A DNA stretch of 39,484 bases, from positions 1-39,484 of the forward strand of contig JADMJT010000003.1 in the NCBI GenBank assembly GCA_018781585.1, written 5' to 3'. Each line of letters opens with the position of its first letter. Position 1 is the first letter of the stretch. The DNA comes from Burkholderiales bacterium (lineage in GTDB: Bacteria; Pseudomonadota; Gammaproteobacteria; Burkholderiales; Thiobacteraceae). This document shows positions 7,486 through 15,716 of this stretch, piece by piece. The notes beneath the pieces are model-generated. The model saw nothing but the letters and a program-made list of their open reading frames with translations. It was not told where the DNA came from and searched no databases. The position numbers and the translations under genes were made by a program.

Positions 7486-7983
7486 ATGAATGTAAAACGG
7501 CTGATAAAGCATTTTGCGCTGCCACCTTGGCTGCTGCGCCGCGCGTTAACGTCCTCCACCATGCACGCGATCGAAGCGGCCATCGCCGCCAGCGAAACGC
7601 GTCACCTCGGTCAAATACGATTTGCTGTCGAGGAGAGTTTAGCGTTTGACGCATTGTGGCGCGGCAAGACAGGGCGCGAGCGTGCGCTGGAGGTGTTTGC
7701 CAATCTCCGTGTGTGGGATACGGAGTTAAACAATGGGGTGCTGGTATATCTGCTGCTGGCAGATCGGGATGTGGAAATCGTTGCGGATCGCGGTATTTAT
7801 CGTGCGGTGGGCGAGGCGGCCTGGGAAGAAATTTGCCGCTCGATAGAAGCGGCGCTGCAAGCGGGGCAATTCGAAACCGGTGTGGTGAAAGGAGTCGAGG
7901 CCATCGGCGCGCAGTTAGCAGTACATTATCCGCGCCATGCGGCAGGGGCGAATGAATTGCCGGATGTGCCCGTCGTACTGTAG
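7486..7983 (+). CDS. Second TPM domain protein
   Basis: IEAAIAASETRHLGQIRFAVEESL...RVWDTELNNGVLVYLLLADRDVEIVADRGIYRAVGEAAWEEI; follows lemA and the YgcG-like gene. Confidence 0.87.
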   Translation: MNVKRLIKHFALPPWLLRRALTSSTMHAIEAAIAASETRHLGQIRFAVEESLAFDALWRGKTGRERALEVFANLRVWDTELNNGVLVYLLLADRDVEIVADRGIYRAVGEAAWEEICRSIEAALQAGQFETGVVKGVEAIGAQLAVHYPRHAAGANELPDVPVVL

Positions 7984-7993
7984 CGGCTTGAAT

Positions 7994-9244
7994 TTATCCT
8001 TGCGCAGCCATGTATTCGCTCATTTGCTTCGTGACGGCCTCGATGACGCTCGCGCCGACGCGTAAGTGCTGTGCCATGTTACTGATGTCTTCATCGTTGA
8101 CCACCTGTTCGCTATCCTGATAGCCGGCCTTGATCGCAAGCAGGTTCGCTAAAGCGATGAGATAAAGGCTATTGCTCGGTTGGCTCGCGCTGGAAACGGC
8201 GTCGTGAAAGCGCGCGATTTGCTGGTGTTCGACGGGGAATTTCCAACTGGCGAGCAGCGCCGCGCCAAATTCGCCGTGAAATTTTTCCATGAGTTCCAAG
8301 CATTCTTGTTCCGTCGCATCGGGGCGCTTCTTCGACATTTCTGCGAAAAACTGCAACAGGATGAGCTTGCCGATATCGTGCATTAGGCCCAAGGTGTAGT
8401 AGCTGTCCGGATCGGGGAGCGCGAGTTTTTGTGCGAGCGCTTGGGCGCAAGCGGCGGTCGCGAGCAAGTGTTGCCACACCTTATTCAGCAATACCTCAAA
8501 CTGGGGTACATCCACTTTGAATAGGCCGCGTTTGGAAAGAATCAGCACGTAGTTTTCCGTCATTTTCATGCCGATACGCGCGATGGCCTTGTCCAGGGAT
8601 TTGATTTCTGACAAGCCGCGGTATTGCGGCGAATTGGAAATGCTGATCAGCTTGGAGGTGATGCCGGGATCGGTTTGCACTACCTTGACCAATTCATCCA
8701 GATCCATGTCAACCCGTTGAAACAGCTCCTCGACTTTATGCGCGAGTTCTGGAAGCACCGGTAACGAGGCTTGCCCACTTCTGATGCGATTGACTATTTC
8801 CTCGGTGATCGACAGGGTGGGGGTAGTCTCAGCCGCTTTCGTGGCTTGCTTCGTGGGCAACTCCGCTTGGGATTTCGCCAGCAGTTTTTTGGCTTTTTGC
8901 ACCAGCGAGTCTTTGTCGAAAGGTTTGGTTATATAGTCGTTTACCCCAGCTTGTAGGGCATTGATGACGCTGGTTTTGTCTGAGCGCGCAGTCAGCAGCA
9001 GCATGGGGATGTGTTTGGTTTTATCGTTGCTACGCATCGCTTCCAGCAGCTCAAAGCCGGTCATGTGTGGCATGTTCCAGTCCGAGATGACCATCGCGAA
9101 CGGTTCCGCTTGGAGTTTTTCCCAGGCTACTTGGCCATGCTCGCAGGCAACTACTTCGTCGCACGGCAAATTTTTACTGACGATGGTTTTTAGGGCCAGC
9201 CGGATGTTTTCTTCATCTTCTGCAACTAGGATACGTATGGCCAT
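7994..9244 (-). CDS. Response regulator with HDOD output domain
   Basis: Receiver MAIRILVAEDEENIRLALK...MVISDWNMPHMTGFELLEAMR; HDOD LPVLPELAHKVEELFQRVDMDLDELVKVVQTDPGITSKLISISNS...LGLMHDIGKLIL. Confidence 0.9.
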   Translation of the reverse strand: MAIRILVAEDEENIRLALKTIVSKNLPCDEVVACEHGQVAWEKLQAEPFAMVISDWNMPHMTGFELLEAMRSNDKTKHIPMLLLTARSDKTSVINALQAGVNDYITKPFDKDSLVQKAKKLLAKSQAELPTKQATKAAETTPTLSITEEIVNRIRSGQASLPVLPELAHKVEELFQRVDMDLDELVKVVQTDPGITSKLISISNSPQYRGLSEIKSLDKAIARIGMKMTENYVLILSKRGLFKVDVPQFEVLLNKVWQHLLATAACAQALAQKLALPDPDSYYTLGLMHDIGKLILLQFFAEMSKKRPDATEQECLELMEKFHGEFGAALLASWKFPVEHQQIARFHDAVSSASQPSNSLYLIALANLLAIKAGYQDSEQVVNDEDISNMAQHLRVGASVIEAVTKQMSEYMAAQG

Positions 9245-9245
9245 T

Positions 9246-10976
9246 TTAGGATGCTCCCGTTTCTGTTTTTACTGGCGATGAAAGCGGCGCATCATTTTTT
9301 CGTTGATGTTGCAATGCCCGCTCGATTTCCTCGTCTGTGAGATAGCCGAGATCAACTAGGATCTCACCCAACTTTTTACTGGCACCGCTTGCGTCGGGCA
9401 GGGTGAACAGTATCGTGGTGCCCTTTCCCAACGCGCTTTCGGCCCAGATATTTCCTTGATAGTGGTCGATGATTTGTTTACAAATCGTCAGGCCCAGGCC
9501 GGTCCCTTGAATCTTGCGAGATTGGTCGTTCTCTACTTGATAAAACTGATCGAAAATGCGTTCCAACTGGCTGGCGGCGAGACCAGGACCGCTATCCGCG
9601 ACCGCAAGTTGAACGAATCCTTTTCCGGTGCGATCCCACACGCGTTTGGCGCTGACAATGACTTTGCCGGACGGCGTGAATTTGAGTGAATTCGACATCA
9701 AGTTGGCAAATACTTGGCGAATCTTGTCCGAGTCGGTAACCGCATACAGTGAGGCGTCGGCGACGTCTAATTCGAGCGCAATGCCTTTTGCGTGATAAGC
9801 GCCGGTAAAGGCTTCCACCGAAGCCCGTGTCACATCAACCAGATTAATTTTTTCATCGCGCCAGACCATGCGTCCGGCATCAATCTTTTGCATATCTAAA
9901 ATATCGTTGATCAACCGGTTTAAACGGTCAGCTTCGTCATTGATGATGCGCAGGTAATTTCGGGCATCCGGATCGTTGATCTCATCGCTGAGAATATTAG
10001 CGAAGGATTTGATTGAGGTTAGCGGCGTGCGCAACTCATGCGATACGATTGAGATAAATTGGGATTTAACTTGATTCGCACGCGCTAGCTCGTCATTGGT
10101 TTTTTCTAATTCTGCGGTGCGTTCCTTGATCAGCTGTTCCAAATTGGCTGTCAGCATTTCCAGCGCTTTTTGATTCGCGGCGAGATCTTGCGCGTTGCGT
10201 TTGCGCTCGGTGATGTCGGTTTGAATGCAGATAAAGTGATGAGGCTGGCCCTGGATATCTCGAATTGGAATCATGGAGGATTCTAACCATTGAATCCGGC
10301 CATGCTTGGGCTTAATTTGCAGTTCGCCGCGCCAAATTTCACCCCGCAGCAAATTATCCCAAAGCGCTGTATGACACTCAATCGGATCGGCTTCCGGATT
10401 TAATTGGGTGAAGGGGTGATCGAGTAATTCATGTCGCGAGTAGCCGGTTATCTCGCACAGTAGATCATTCGCATACTTAAGATGGCCGTTGAAATCAATG
10501 ATGCTCACGATGGCGTGACGATCAAAAGCGTATTGCTGCTCTTGGAGTTCATTGAAGGCTTGGTTCAGTGCGGTGTCTTGCGCGTGTAGTTTGCTGGCGA
10601 CTGAATTGAGTACATCGGTTAATTCGCGCAAATCGAGCGCGGCGGGCTTCGCCAGATGTGCGTCTGGATAGGTGGGTAGGGCGCGGATAAATTTGGTGAT
10701 GTCGTTGAGCGGGGCCAACGCGCGTTTGAGTAGCCAGAATATCATTGAGCCCGCAAGCAGTGAGACGATGCCACTTTGTATGAGTATGGGCGCCACGGAT
10801 GTTCTCGATGCGTCGCCGAAATGGCTTCTTAGCATGATTGCCGCCCAAACGATCAAGGTGGCGAGCAATGGTATTTTCCATTGCAGCCGATTCGGCCAAA
10901 ACAACCCCGCGGCCCTCGAAGTTGATGGGCATTGCGGGGCTGGGTTTGATGCCTGCGCAGTTTGTTGTTTCAGCAT
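9246..10976 (-). CDS. PAS-domain sensor histidine kinase with C-terminal MshEN-like motif
   Basis: PAS (FDRHAIVSIIDFNGHLKYANDLLCEITGYSRHELL), HisKA (SQFISIVSHELRTPLTSIKSFANIL), HATPase (GLGLTICKQIIDHYQGNIWAESALGKGTTILFTLP), C-term KKLGEILVDLGYLTDEEIERALQHQRK. Confidence 0.92.
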   Translation of the reverse strand: MLKQQTAQASNPAPQCPSTSRAAGLFWPNRLQWKIPLLATLIVWAAIMLRSHFGDASRTSVAPILIQSGIVSLLAGSMIFWLLKRALAPLNDITKFIRALPTYPDAHLAKPAALDLRELTDVLNSVASKLHAQDTALNQAFNELQEQQYAFDRHAIVSIIDFNGHLKYANDLLCEITGYSRHELLDHPFTQLNPEADPIECHTALWDNLLRGEIWRGELQIKPKHGRIQWLESSMIPIRDIQGQPHHFICIQTDITERKRNAQDLAANQKALEMLTANLEQLIKERTAELEKTNDELARANQVKSQFISIVSHELRTPLTSIKSFANILSDEINDPDARNYLRIINDEADRLNRLINDILDMQKIDAGRMVWRDEKINLVDVTRASVEAFTGAYHAKGIALELDVADASLYAVTDSDKIRQVFANLMSNSLKFTPSGKVIVSAKRVWDRTGKGFVQLAVADSGPGLAASQLERIFDQFYQVENDQSRKIQGTGLGLTICKQIIDHYQGNIWAESALGKGTTILFTLPDASGASKKLGEILVDLGYLTDEEIERALQHQRKNDAPLSSPVKTETGAS

Positions 10977-11152
10977 TTTTCAGTCTGGATTAAGAAACGG
11001 CTCTTGTGCGTAAATATGACATTCGACCGCCAATCTATCGGCATCTCTTCTACAAACTTAACTTGAAAGCAGGGGGATTAACCCACCTTGGCCGTGCCCG
11101 ACTTTGGCGCGAGAGAAAAACCGTACAGATAAGGACAACCGGATGCCGGTTG

Positions 11153-12433
11153 TTAGGGATGGGAGCTGGTGCGGGCTACGTCGAGCAATTTCTCGATTTC
11201 CGCACCGTGGCGGGTCACGTTACAGCGGTGCCAATTCATGATGAAGAGCATGATGGCCGAGACGAACAGCCCGAAAATGATGATCGCGCCATTCACCGAA
11301 ACGTCTGCTTTTTGCAACAGATAGTAGGTGCCGACCATGACCAGAATGCCGGCATTCTCGTTAAAGTTTTGTACCGCGATCGAATGTCCGGCGCCCACTA
11401 GGATATGGCCACGATGCTGCAATAGCGCATTCATCGGCACCACGAAGAAACCGGCGATAGCACCGATCAGGATCATCAAGAGCATCACTAAAGGAAGGTA
11501 GGTCACAGCGACCATGCTGATGACGAAGATGCCCATCATTGCCCCCACCGGCAGCACGTTGACTGATTTGTGTATGGGGATGATGCGCGCCGCGGTGATC
11601 GCACCGATCGCGACACCAATGGCGACCACGCCTTGCAGCATGGAGGCCTTGTCGAGCGAGAGTCCCAATGCAACTTTGGCCCAATCCAGCACGATAAATT
11701 GTAAGGTGGCGCCCGCAGCCCAAAATAGGGTGGTGACAGCCAAGGAAATTTGTCCTAATTTGTCCATCCAGAGCAATTTCACGCAATGGCTGAAATCACG
11801 TACGAGGAACCATGGGTTACGCTTGACCGGTTTGTGATCGACGCCGGTGTTGGGCACATATAAATTGAATAACGCGGCCAATAAGTAAAATACCGCAATC
11901 ACGCTAATCGCCATTTCTGGCGCGGTATCGATCCCGGTTTCGATGCCCGGTAGATCAAATTGTGCTAGTTGGGCGCTGATCGACGGGTTGATCAACATCC
12001 CTCCCACCACGGTGCCGAGGATGATCGCAGCAACGGTCAGCCCCTCGATCCAGGCATTTGCCAGTACCAGCTGATTAGGGGGCAACAGCTCGGTGAGAAT
12101 GCCGTATTTCGCCGGTGAATAGGCCGCCGCGCCGAGCCCGACAATGCCATATGCGAGCAAGGGATGGACATTGAACAATAACAGCAGGCAGCCCCCGATT
12201 TTGATCGTGTTGCTGATCAGCATCACTTGCCCTTTGGGCATGGAATCGGCGAAGGCCCCCACGAAGGGCGCCAACACCACATAGGAAACCGTGAAATAAA
12301 ACTTGAGTAGGGGCGAATATTCGGGGCGATGGAAAAAATCAATCAGCAGCAAAATCGCGGCGATGAGCAACGCATTGTCTGCAAGGGCGGAGCAAAATTG
12401 CGCCGCCATGATGATGTAGAAACCGCGGTTCAT
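11153..12433 (-). CDS. lplT: Lysophospholipid transporter LplT (MFS)
   Basis: MNRGFYIIMAAQFCSALADNALLIAAILLL...YSPAKYGILTELLPPNQLVLANAWIEGLTVAAIILGTVVGG. Confidence 0.9.
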   Translation of the reverse strand: MNRGFYIIMAAQFCSALADNALLIAAILLLIDFFHRPEYSPLLKFYFTVSYVVLAPFVGAFADSMPKGQVMLISNTIKIGGCLLLLFNVHPLLAYGIVGLGAAAYSPAKYGILTELLPPNQLVLANAWIEGLTVAAIILGTVVGGMLINPSISAQLAQFDLPGIETGIDTAPEMAISVIAVFYLLAALFNLYVPNTGVDHKPVKRNPWFLVRDFSHCVKLLWMDKLGQISLAVTTLFWAAGATLQFIVLDWAKVALGLSLDKASMLQGVVAIGVAIGAITAARIIPIHKSVNVLPVGAMMGIFVISMVAVTYLPLVMLLMILIGAIAGFFVVPMNALLQHRGHILVGAGHSIAVQNFNENAGILVMVGTYYLLQKADVSVNGAIIIFGLFVSAIMLFIMNWHRCNVTRHGAEIEKLLDVARTSSHP

Positions 12434-12647
12434 TCAGTACAATTTACACAGCAGTGCCCGAAGGTTATGCCGTAAGCGGAAAGCGCGTTTATACCATACA
12501 ACCGGTGACGATCGTAAGTTCGGTGCGGATGGTCGAATTGATGAGATTTTGCAGCCGGGGGCCCCGGACCGCGCCAAGCTTTTTACCGAATCCGGCGTAA
12601 ATAACCTATAATCTCCCGCCTATTTCACTCATTACCAGTCATTTTTC

Positions 12648-14018
12648 ATGTCATTTGAAAGTTTAGGTTTATCTCCCGATATCCTGCGCGCGATTGCCGA
12701 TGCGGGCTATACCGAGCCCACGCCGATTCAGGCGCAGGCGATCCCCGTCGTGCTGTCGGGCAAGGACGTCATGGCAGGGGCGCAAACCGGCACCGGTAAG
12801 ACCGCGAGTTTCACCCTGCCCATGCTGCACAAGTTGGCGGTGCATCAAAACACCAGCACCTCACCCGCACGGCATCAAGTGCGCGGCCTCATTTTGGCGC
12901 CGACGCGCGAACTGGCGGCCCAGGTCGAGGCCAGCGTACGTACGTACAGCAAATATCTCTCGCTTCGCTCGACGTCGGTGTACGGCGGCGTGCATATCGA
13001 TCCGCAAATCGCGGAACTGCGGCGCGGCGTGGAAATTCTGGTGGCGACCCCAGGCCGCTTGCTTGATCACTTGCATCAAAAAAGCGTGAACCTGTCGCAG
13101 GTGGAGTTCCTGGTGCTGGATGAAGCCGACCGCATGCTGGACATGGGCTTCATGCCAGACATCCGGCGCATTTTTAGTTATCTGCCGCCGCGCCGGCAAA
13201 ATCTGTTGTTCTCGGCGACCTTTGCCGAAGAAATTAAGCGCCTGGCCAATGATTTCATGCACGACCCGCAGTTAATTGAGGTCGCGCGCCGTAACGCGAC
13301 CGCCGATACGGTCACCCAGGTTGCGTATCCGGTGGGGAATGATCACAAACGGCGCTTGCTGGCGCAGATCATCAAAAATGAAAAATTGGAACAAGTCCTC
13401 ATTTTTACCAACACCAAGACCGGTGCGAACCGGCTAGCGCATCAATTGATCCATGAGAACATCAACGCCGTCGCGATCCACTCGGATAAAACCCAGCAGG
13501 CGCGCATGCAAGCGCTGGCTGAATTTAAGGAGGGCAAGATCCAGGCCTTAGTCGCAACCGACATCGCCGCGCGTGGTTTGGATATCGATGATTTGCCGTG
13601 TGTGGTGAATTTCGAGTTGCCGCATAGTGCGGAGGACTACGTCCATCGGATTGGCCGCACGGGCCGTGCTGGGACGAGCGGGAAAGCAATTTCGTTGGTG
13701 AGTCCGGAAGAAAAACGCTATTTGAGCGATATCGAGAAACTGATCAAACGCGTCATTCCGCTTGAAGCCATGCCAGGTTTCGGTGCGGAGCGCCTAGTTG
13801 AGGTCGCTGGCAAGGACCACTACCACGAAAGAAGCAAGGAGCGGGCGCGGCCTGTCGCTGCACGGAAGGTAGAACCGGAGCCGCGTATCGAGCCAGAATT
13901 AGCGCTTGAGTTAGCGCCGGATACGGAAATAAAAAGGGCGCCGATCCGGCGCCCTGGGCAAAAACGTGAAGTGGCGGCCTTACTCTTGCCACCCCGCAGC
14001 ATCCCCGCCACGGAATAG
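12648..14018 (+). CDS. rhlE: DEAD-box ATP-dependent RNA helicase, RhlE-like
   Basis: [58 protein letters not shown]...[11 protein letters not shown]...SATF...[10 protein letters not shown]. Confidence 0.93.
   Translation: MSFESLGLSPDILRAIADAGYTEPTPIQAQAIPVVLSGKDVMAGAQTGTGKTASFTLPMLHKLAVHQNTSTSPARHQVRGLILAPTRELAAQVEASVRTYSKYLSLRSTSVYGGVHIDPQIAELRRGVEILVATPGRLLDHLHQKSVNLSQVEFLVLDEADRMLDMGFMPDIRRIFSYLPPRRQNLLFSATFAEEIKRLANDFMHDPQLIEVARRNATADTVTQVAYPVGNDHKRRLLAQIIKNEKLEQVLIFTNTKTGANRLAHQLIHENINAVAIHSDKTQQARMQALAEFKEGKIQALVATDIAARGLDIDDLPCVVNFELPHSAEDYVHRIGRTGRAGTSGKAISLVSPEEKRYLSDIEKLIKRVIPLEAMPGFGAERLVEVAGKDHYHERSKERARPVAARKVEPEPRIEPELALELAPDTEIKRAPIRRPGQKREVAALLLPPRSIPATE
13927..13955 (-). terminator. 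Rho-independent terminator for mlaA, located inside the rhlE coding sequence
   Basis: On the minus strand AGGGCGCC-GGATC-GGCGCCCT followed by TTTTTATTT; just downstream of the mlaA stop at 13980. Confidence 0.8.
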
Positions 14019-14990
14019 CCAAGCCAAGAGCATCGGCATTTCATCCGCTTGCGTTTCTGTTTTTGCAGGGTTCTCAGCTTGGTTCTCGACCGTAGGTGCG
14101 GCTGGCGCAGCGGCTTCCAGCCTTTTCTCAGTTTCAATCGCAAGTTTCTCGCCCGATTCCACCACCGGCGCTTCGCTCACTGTTTGCGATTTCACTTCTT
14201 CAGTCCCCGCAAGGGGGACGCCGGTGGGTGCCCCGCTGCTATGCAGCGACCCTTCCGCAGCCTCGGCTTGTTTGGCCGGCGCCGGCTCGTCTTCCAGCTG
14301 CTCGCGTGGCGGGTTGCCATCATAGATCAGGTTACGTCGCTGCTGAATGTAAGCATCGCGCAAAAAGGTATACGGGTCGAGCGCCGCTTCGTCCAACACT
14401 TTTTCCGCATCCAGCAGGCGTGCGCGGCGGTCGATGACGCGCAGCGCGCCTAAGGTATTGCGGGTCGGGATGTGGCTCAAATTCCAAACCGGATCCAGTT
14501 GGTAATAGGCCGCTAAACCGACGGTATCGCGCAAATTGCTTGGCCCGAGAATCGGCAGCATCAGGAAGGGGCCATCGCCGACTCCCCAGTAGCCCAAGGT
14601 TTGGCCAAAATCCTCATTGTGCTTTTCCAGGCCAAAACTGGTCGCGACATCGAACAGGCCGCCAATACCGAAAGTCGTATTGGCGATCAAGCGTGCCACA
14701 TCGGAGGCTGCCTGGCTGAATTTGAACTGGAGCAAGTTGTTCACTGCGATCAATGCATCATCGATATTGGAGAAAAAATTCCCTACACTCGTACGTACCG
14801 GGTTAGGCAAGACGGCCTTGTAGCCTTTTGCCACGGGTTTCAGGACCGCTTCATCAATCGTGTCATTGAATTTATATACCCCGCGGTTAAGGGGTTCCAG
14901 CGGGTCGCGCGGGTCGCCATTGGTGGCGCAACCGGTAAGCGCAAACACGATTCCAAGCAGAGCGAATTTGGGTAGGAGCGATATTTTCAT
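13980..14990 (-). CDS. mlaA: Phospholipid-binding lipoprotein MlaA (VacJ) with repeat-bearing C-terminal extension
   Basis: [21 protein letters not shown] lipobox; [63 protein letters not shown]...[21 protein letters not shown]. Confidence 0.92.
   Translation of the reverse strand: MKISLLPKFALLGIVFALTGCATNGDPRDPLEPLNRGVYKFNDTIDEAVLKPVAKGYKAVLPNPVRTSVGNFFSNIDDALIAVNNLLQFKFSQAASDVARLIANTTFGIGGLFDVATSFGLEKHNEDFGQTLGYWGVGDGPFLMLPILGPSNLRDTVGLAAYYQLDPVWNLSHIPTRNTLGALRVIDRRARLLDAEKVLDEAALDPYTFLRDAYIQQRRNLIYDGNPPREQLEDEPAPAKQAEAAEGSLHSSGAPTGVPLAGTEEVKSQTVSEAPVVESGEKLAIETEKRLEAAAPAAPTVENQAENPAKTETQADEMPMLLAWLFRGGDAAGWQE
14204..14260 (-). repeat. 55-bp repeat module inside the mlaA reading frame (encodes [17 protein letters not shown])
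   Basis: Reverse complement matches 1173-1228 (about 4 mismatches by eye). Confidence 0.85.
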
Positions 14991-15228
14991 GTTCTTATCT
15001 AATTTTAGTTTCGAAATTGGGAGCAAATATATCAGCTAAGTACGTTGTTTGGAACAGTTTTTTCTCTAGATAACCATATCGGCTAGTGACCGGAATACTT
15101 GAGTGTAGACATTCAAGAAAGGGGAATTCAGGCCGTTTACTTAACTTATTCAGGCGATTTTTCGGCAAAATTACATTCAGGCGCATTTAGGGCTAAATTT
15201 TTTCTCGGGCCTGCCGCTAATCCAAATC

Positions 15229-15642
15229 ATGGCACTCAAAGGCATCACAATCGGTACCCTGGCCCGCAAGGCGAGCGTGAATATCGAAACCATTCGTTAC
15301 TATCAGCGGCGCGGCCTATTGCAGGAACCGCCCAAGCCGGTGGAAGGCTATCGCCTGTACCCGCTGGACTCGATACAACGGATCCTCTTTATTAAGCGCG
15401 CGCAGCGATTGGGCTTTAGCCTGGAAGAAATCATCAACCTGATCCATTTGGGCGAGGGCAGCTGTAGCGACGTGAAAAGCGTGGCGATGCAAAAGCTTTC
15501 CTTGATCGAAGATCGATTGACCGACTTGGGGCGGATGCGCCAGACGCTGCTGGATTTAGTTCAACGTTGCGATACCGACCAAAGTCAGCCCGGCTGCCCC
15601 TTAGTGGCGAGCCTTGCCGAGCGCGAATACGAAACAGGTTAG
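15229..15642 (+). CDS. MerR-family regulator of the Hg(II)-responsive type
   Basis: ITIGTLARKASVNIETIRYYQRRGLLQEPPKPVEGYRLYP; Cys79, Cys114, Cys123 have the 35 and 9 residue spacing of MerR C82/C117/C126; ends CPLVASLAERE. Confidence 0.9.
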   Translation: MALKGITIGTLARKASVNIETIRYYQRRGLLQEPPKPVEGYRLYPLDSIQRILFIKRAQRLGFSLEEIINLIHLGEGSCSDVKSVAMQKLSLIEDRLTDLGRMRQTLLDLVQRCDTDQSQPGCPLVASLAEREYETG

Positions 15643-15716
15643 TCGCATGCCGCCGTACGGCGAATCGGGCGAGATGCGGTTTATATTCACTGATGTTGCT
15701 TAGCAAATTTATCGTG

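Noticed and set aside
7087-7512. Proline-rich antisense ORF (PPPPKPPPPP...)
   Set aside because: Antisense shadow of the Gly-rich C-terminus of the TPM protein.
11135-11153. Hairpin ACAACCGG-ATG-CCGGTTGT at the lplT stop as a terminator
   Set aside because: Stem is good but the following minus-strand sequence lacks a U-tract; not strong enough to call.
13966-14325. [21 protein letters not shown]... opposite mlaA
   Set aside because: Antisense to mlaA; its resemblance to the 1075-1302 ORF (TPVGxPLLxSDPSA) only reflects the shared 55-bp repeat.
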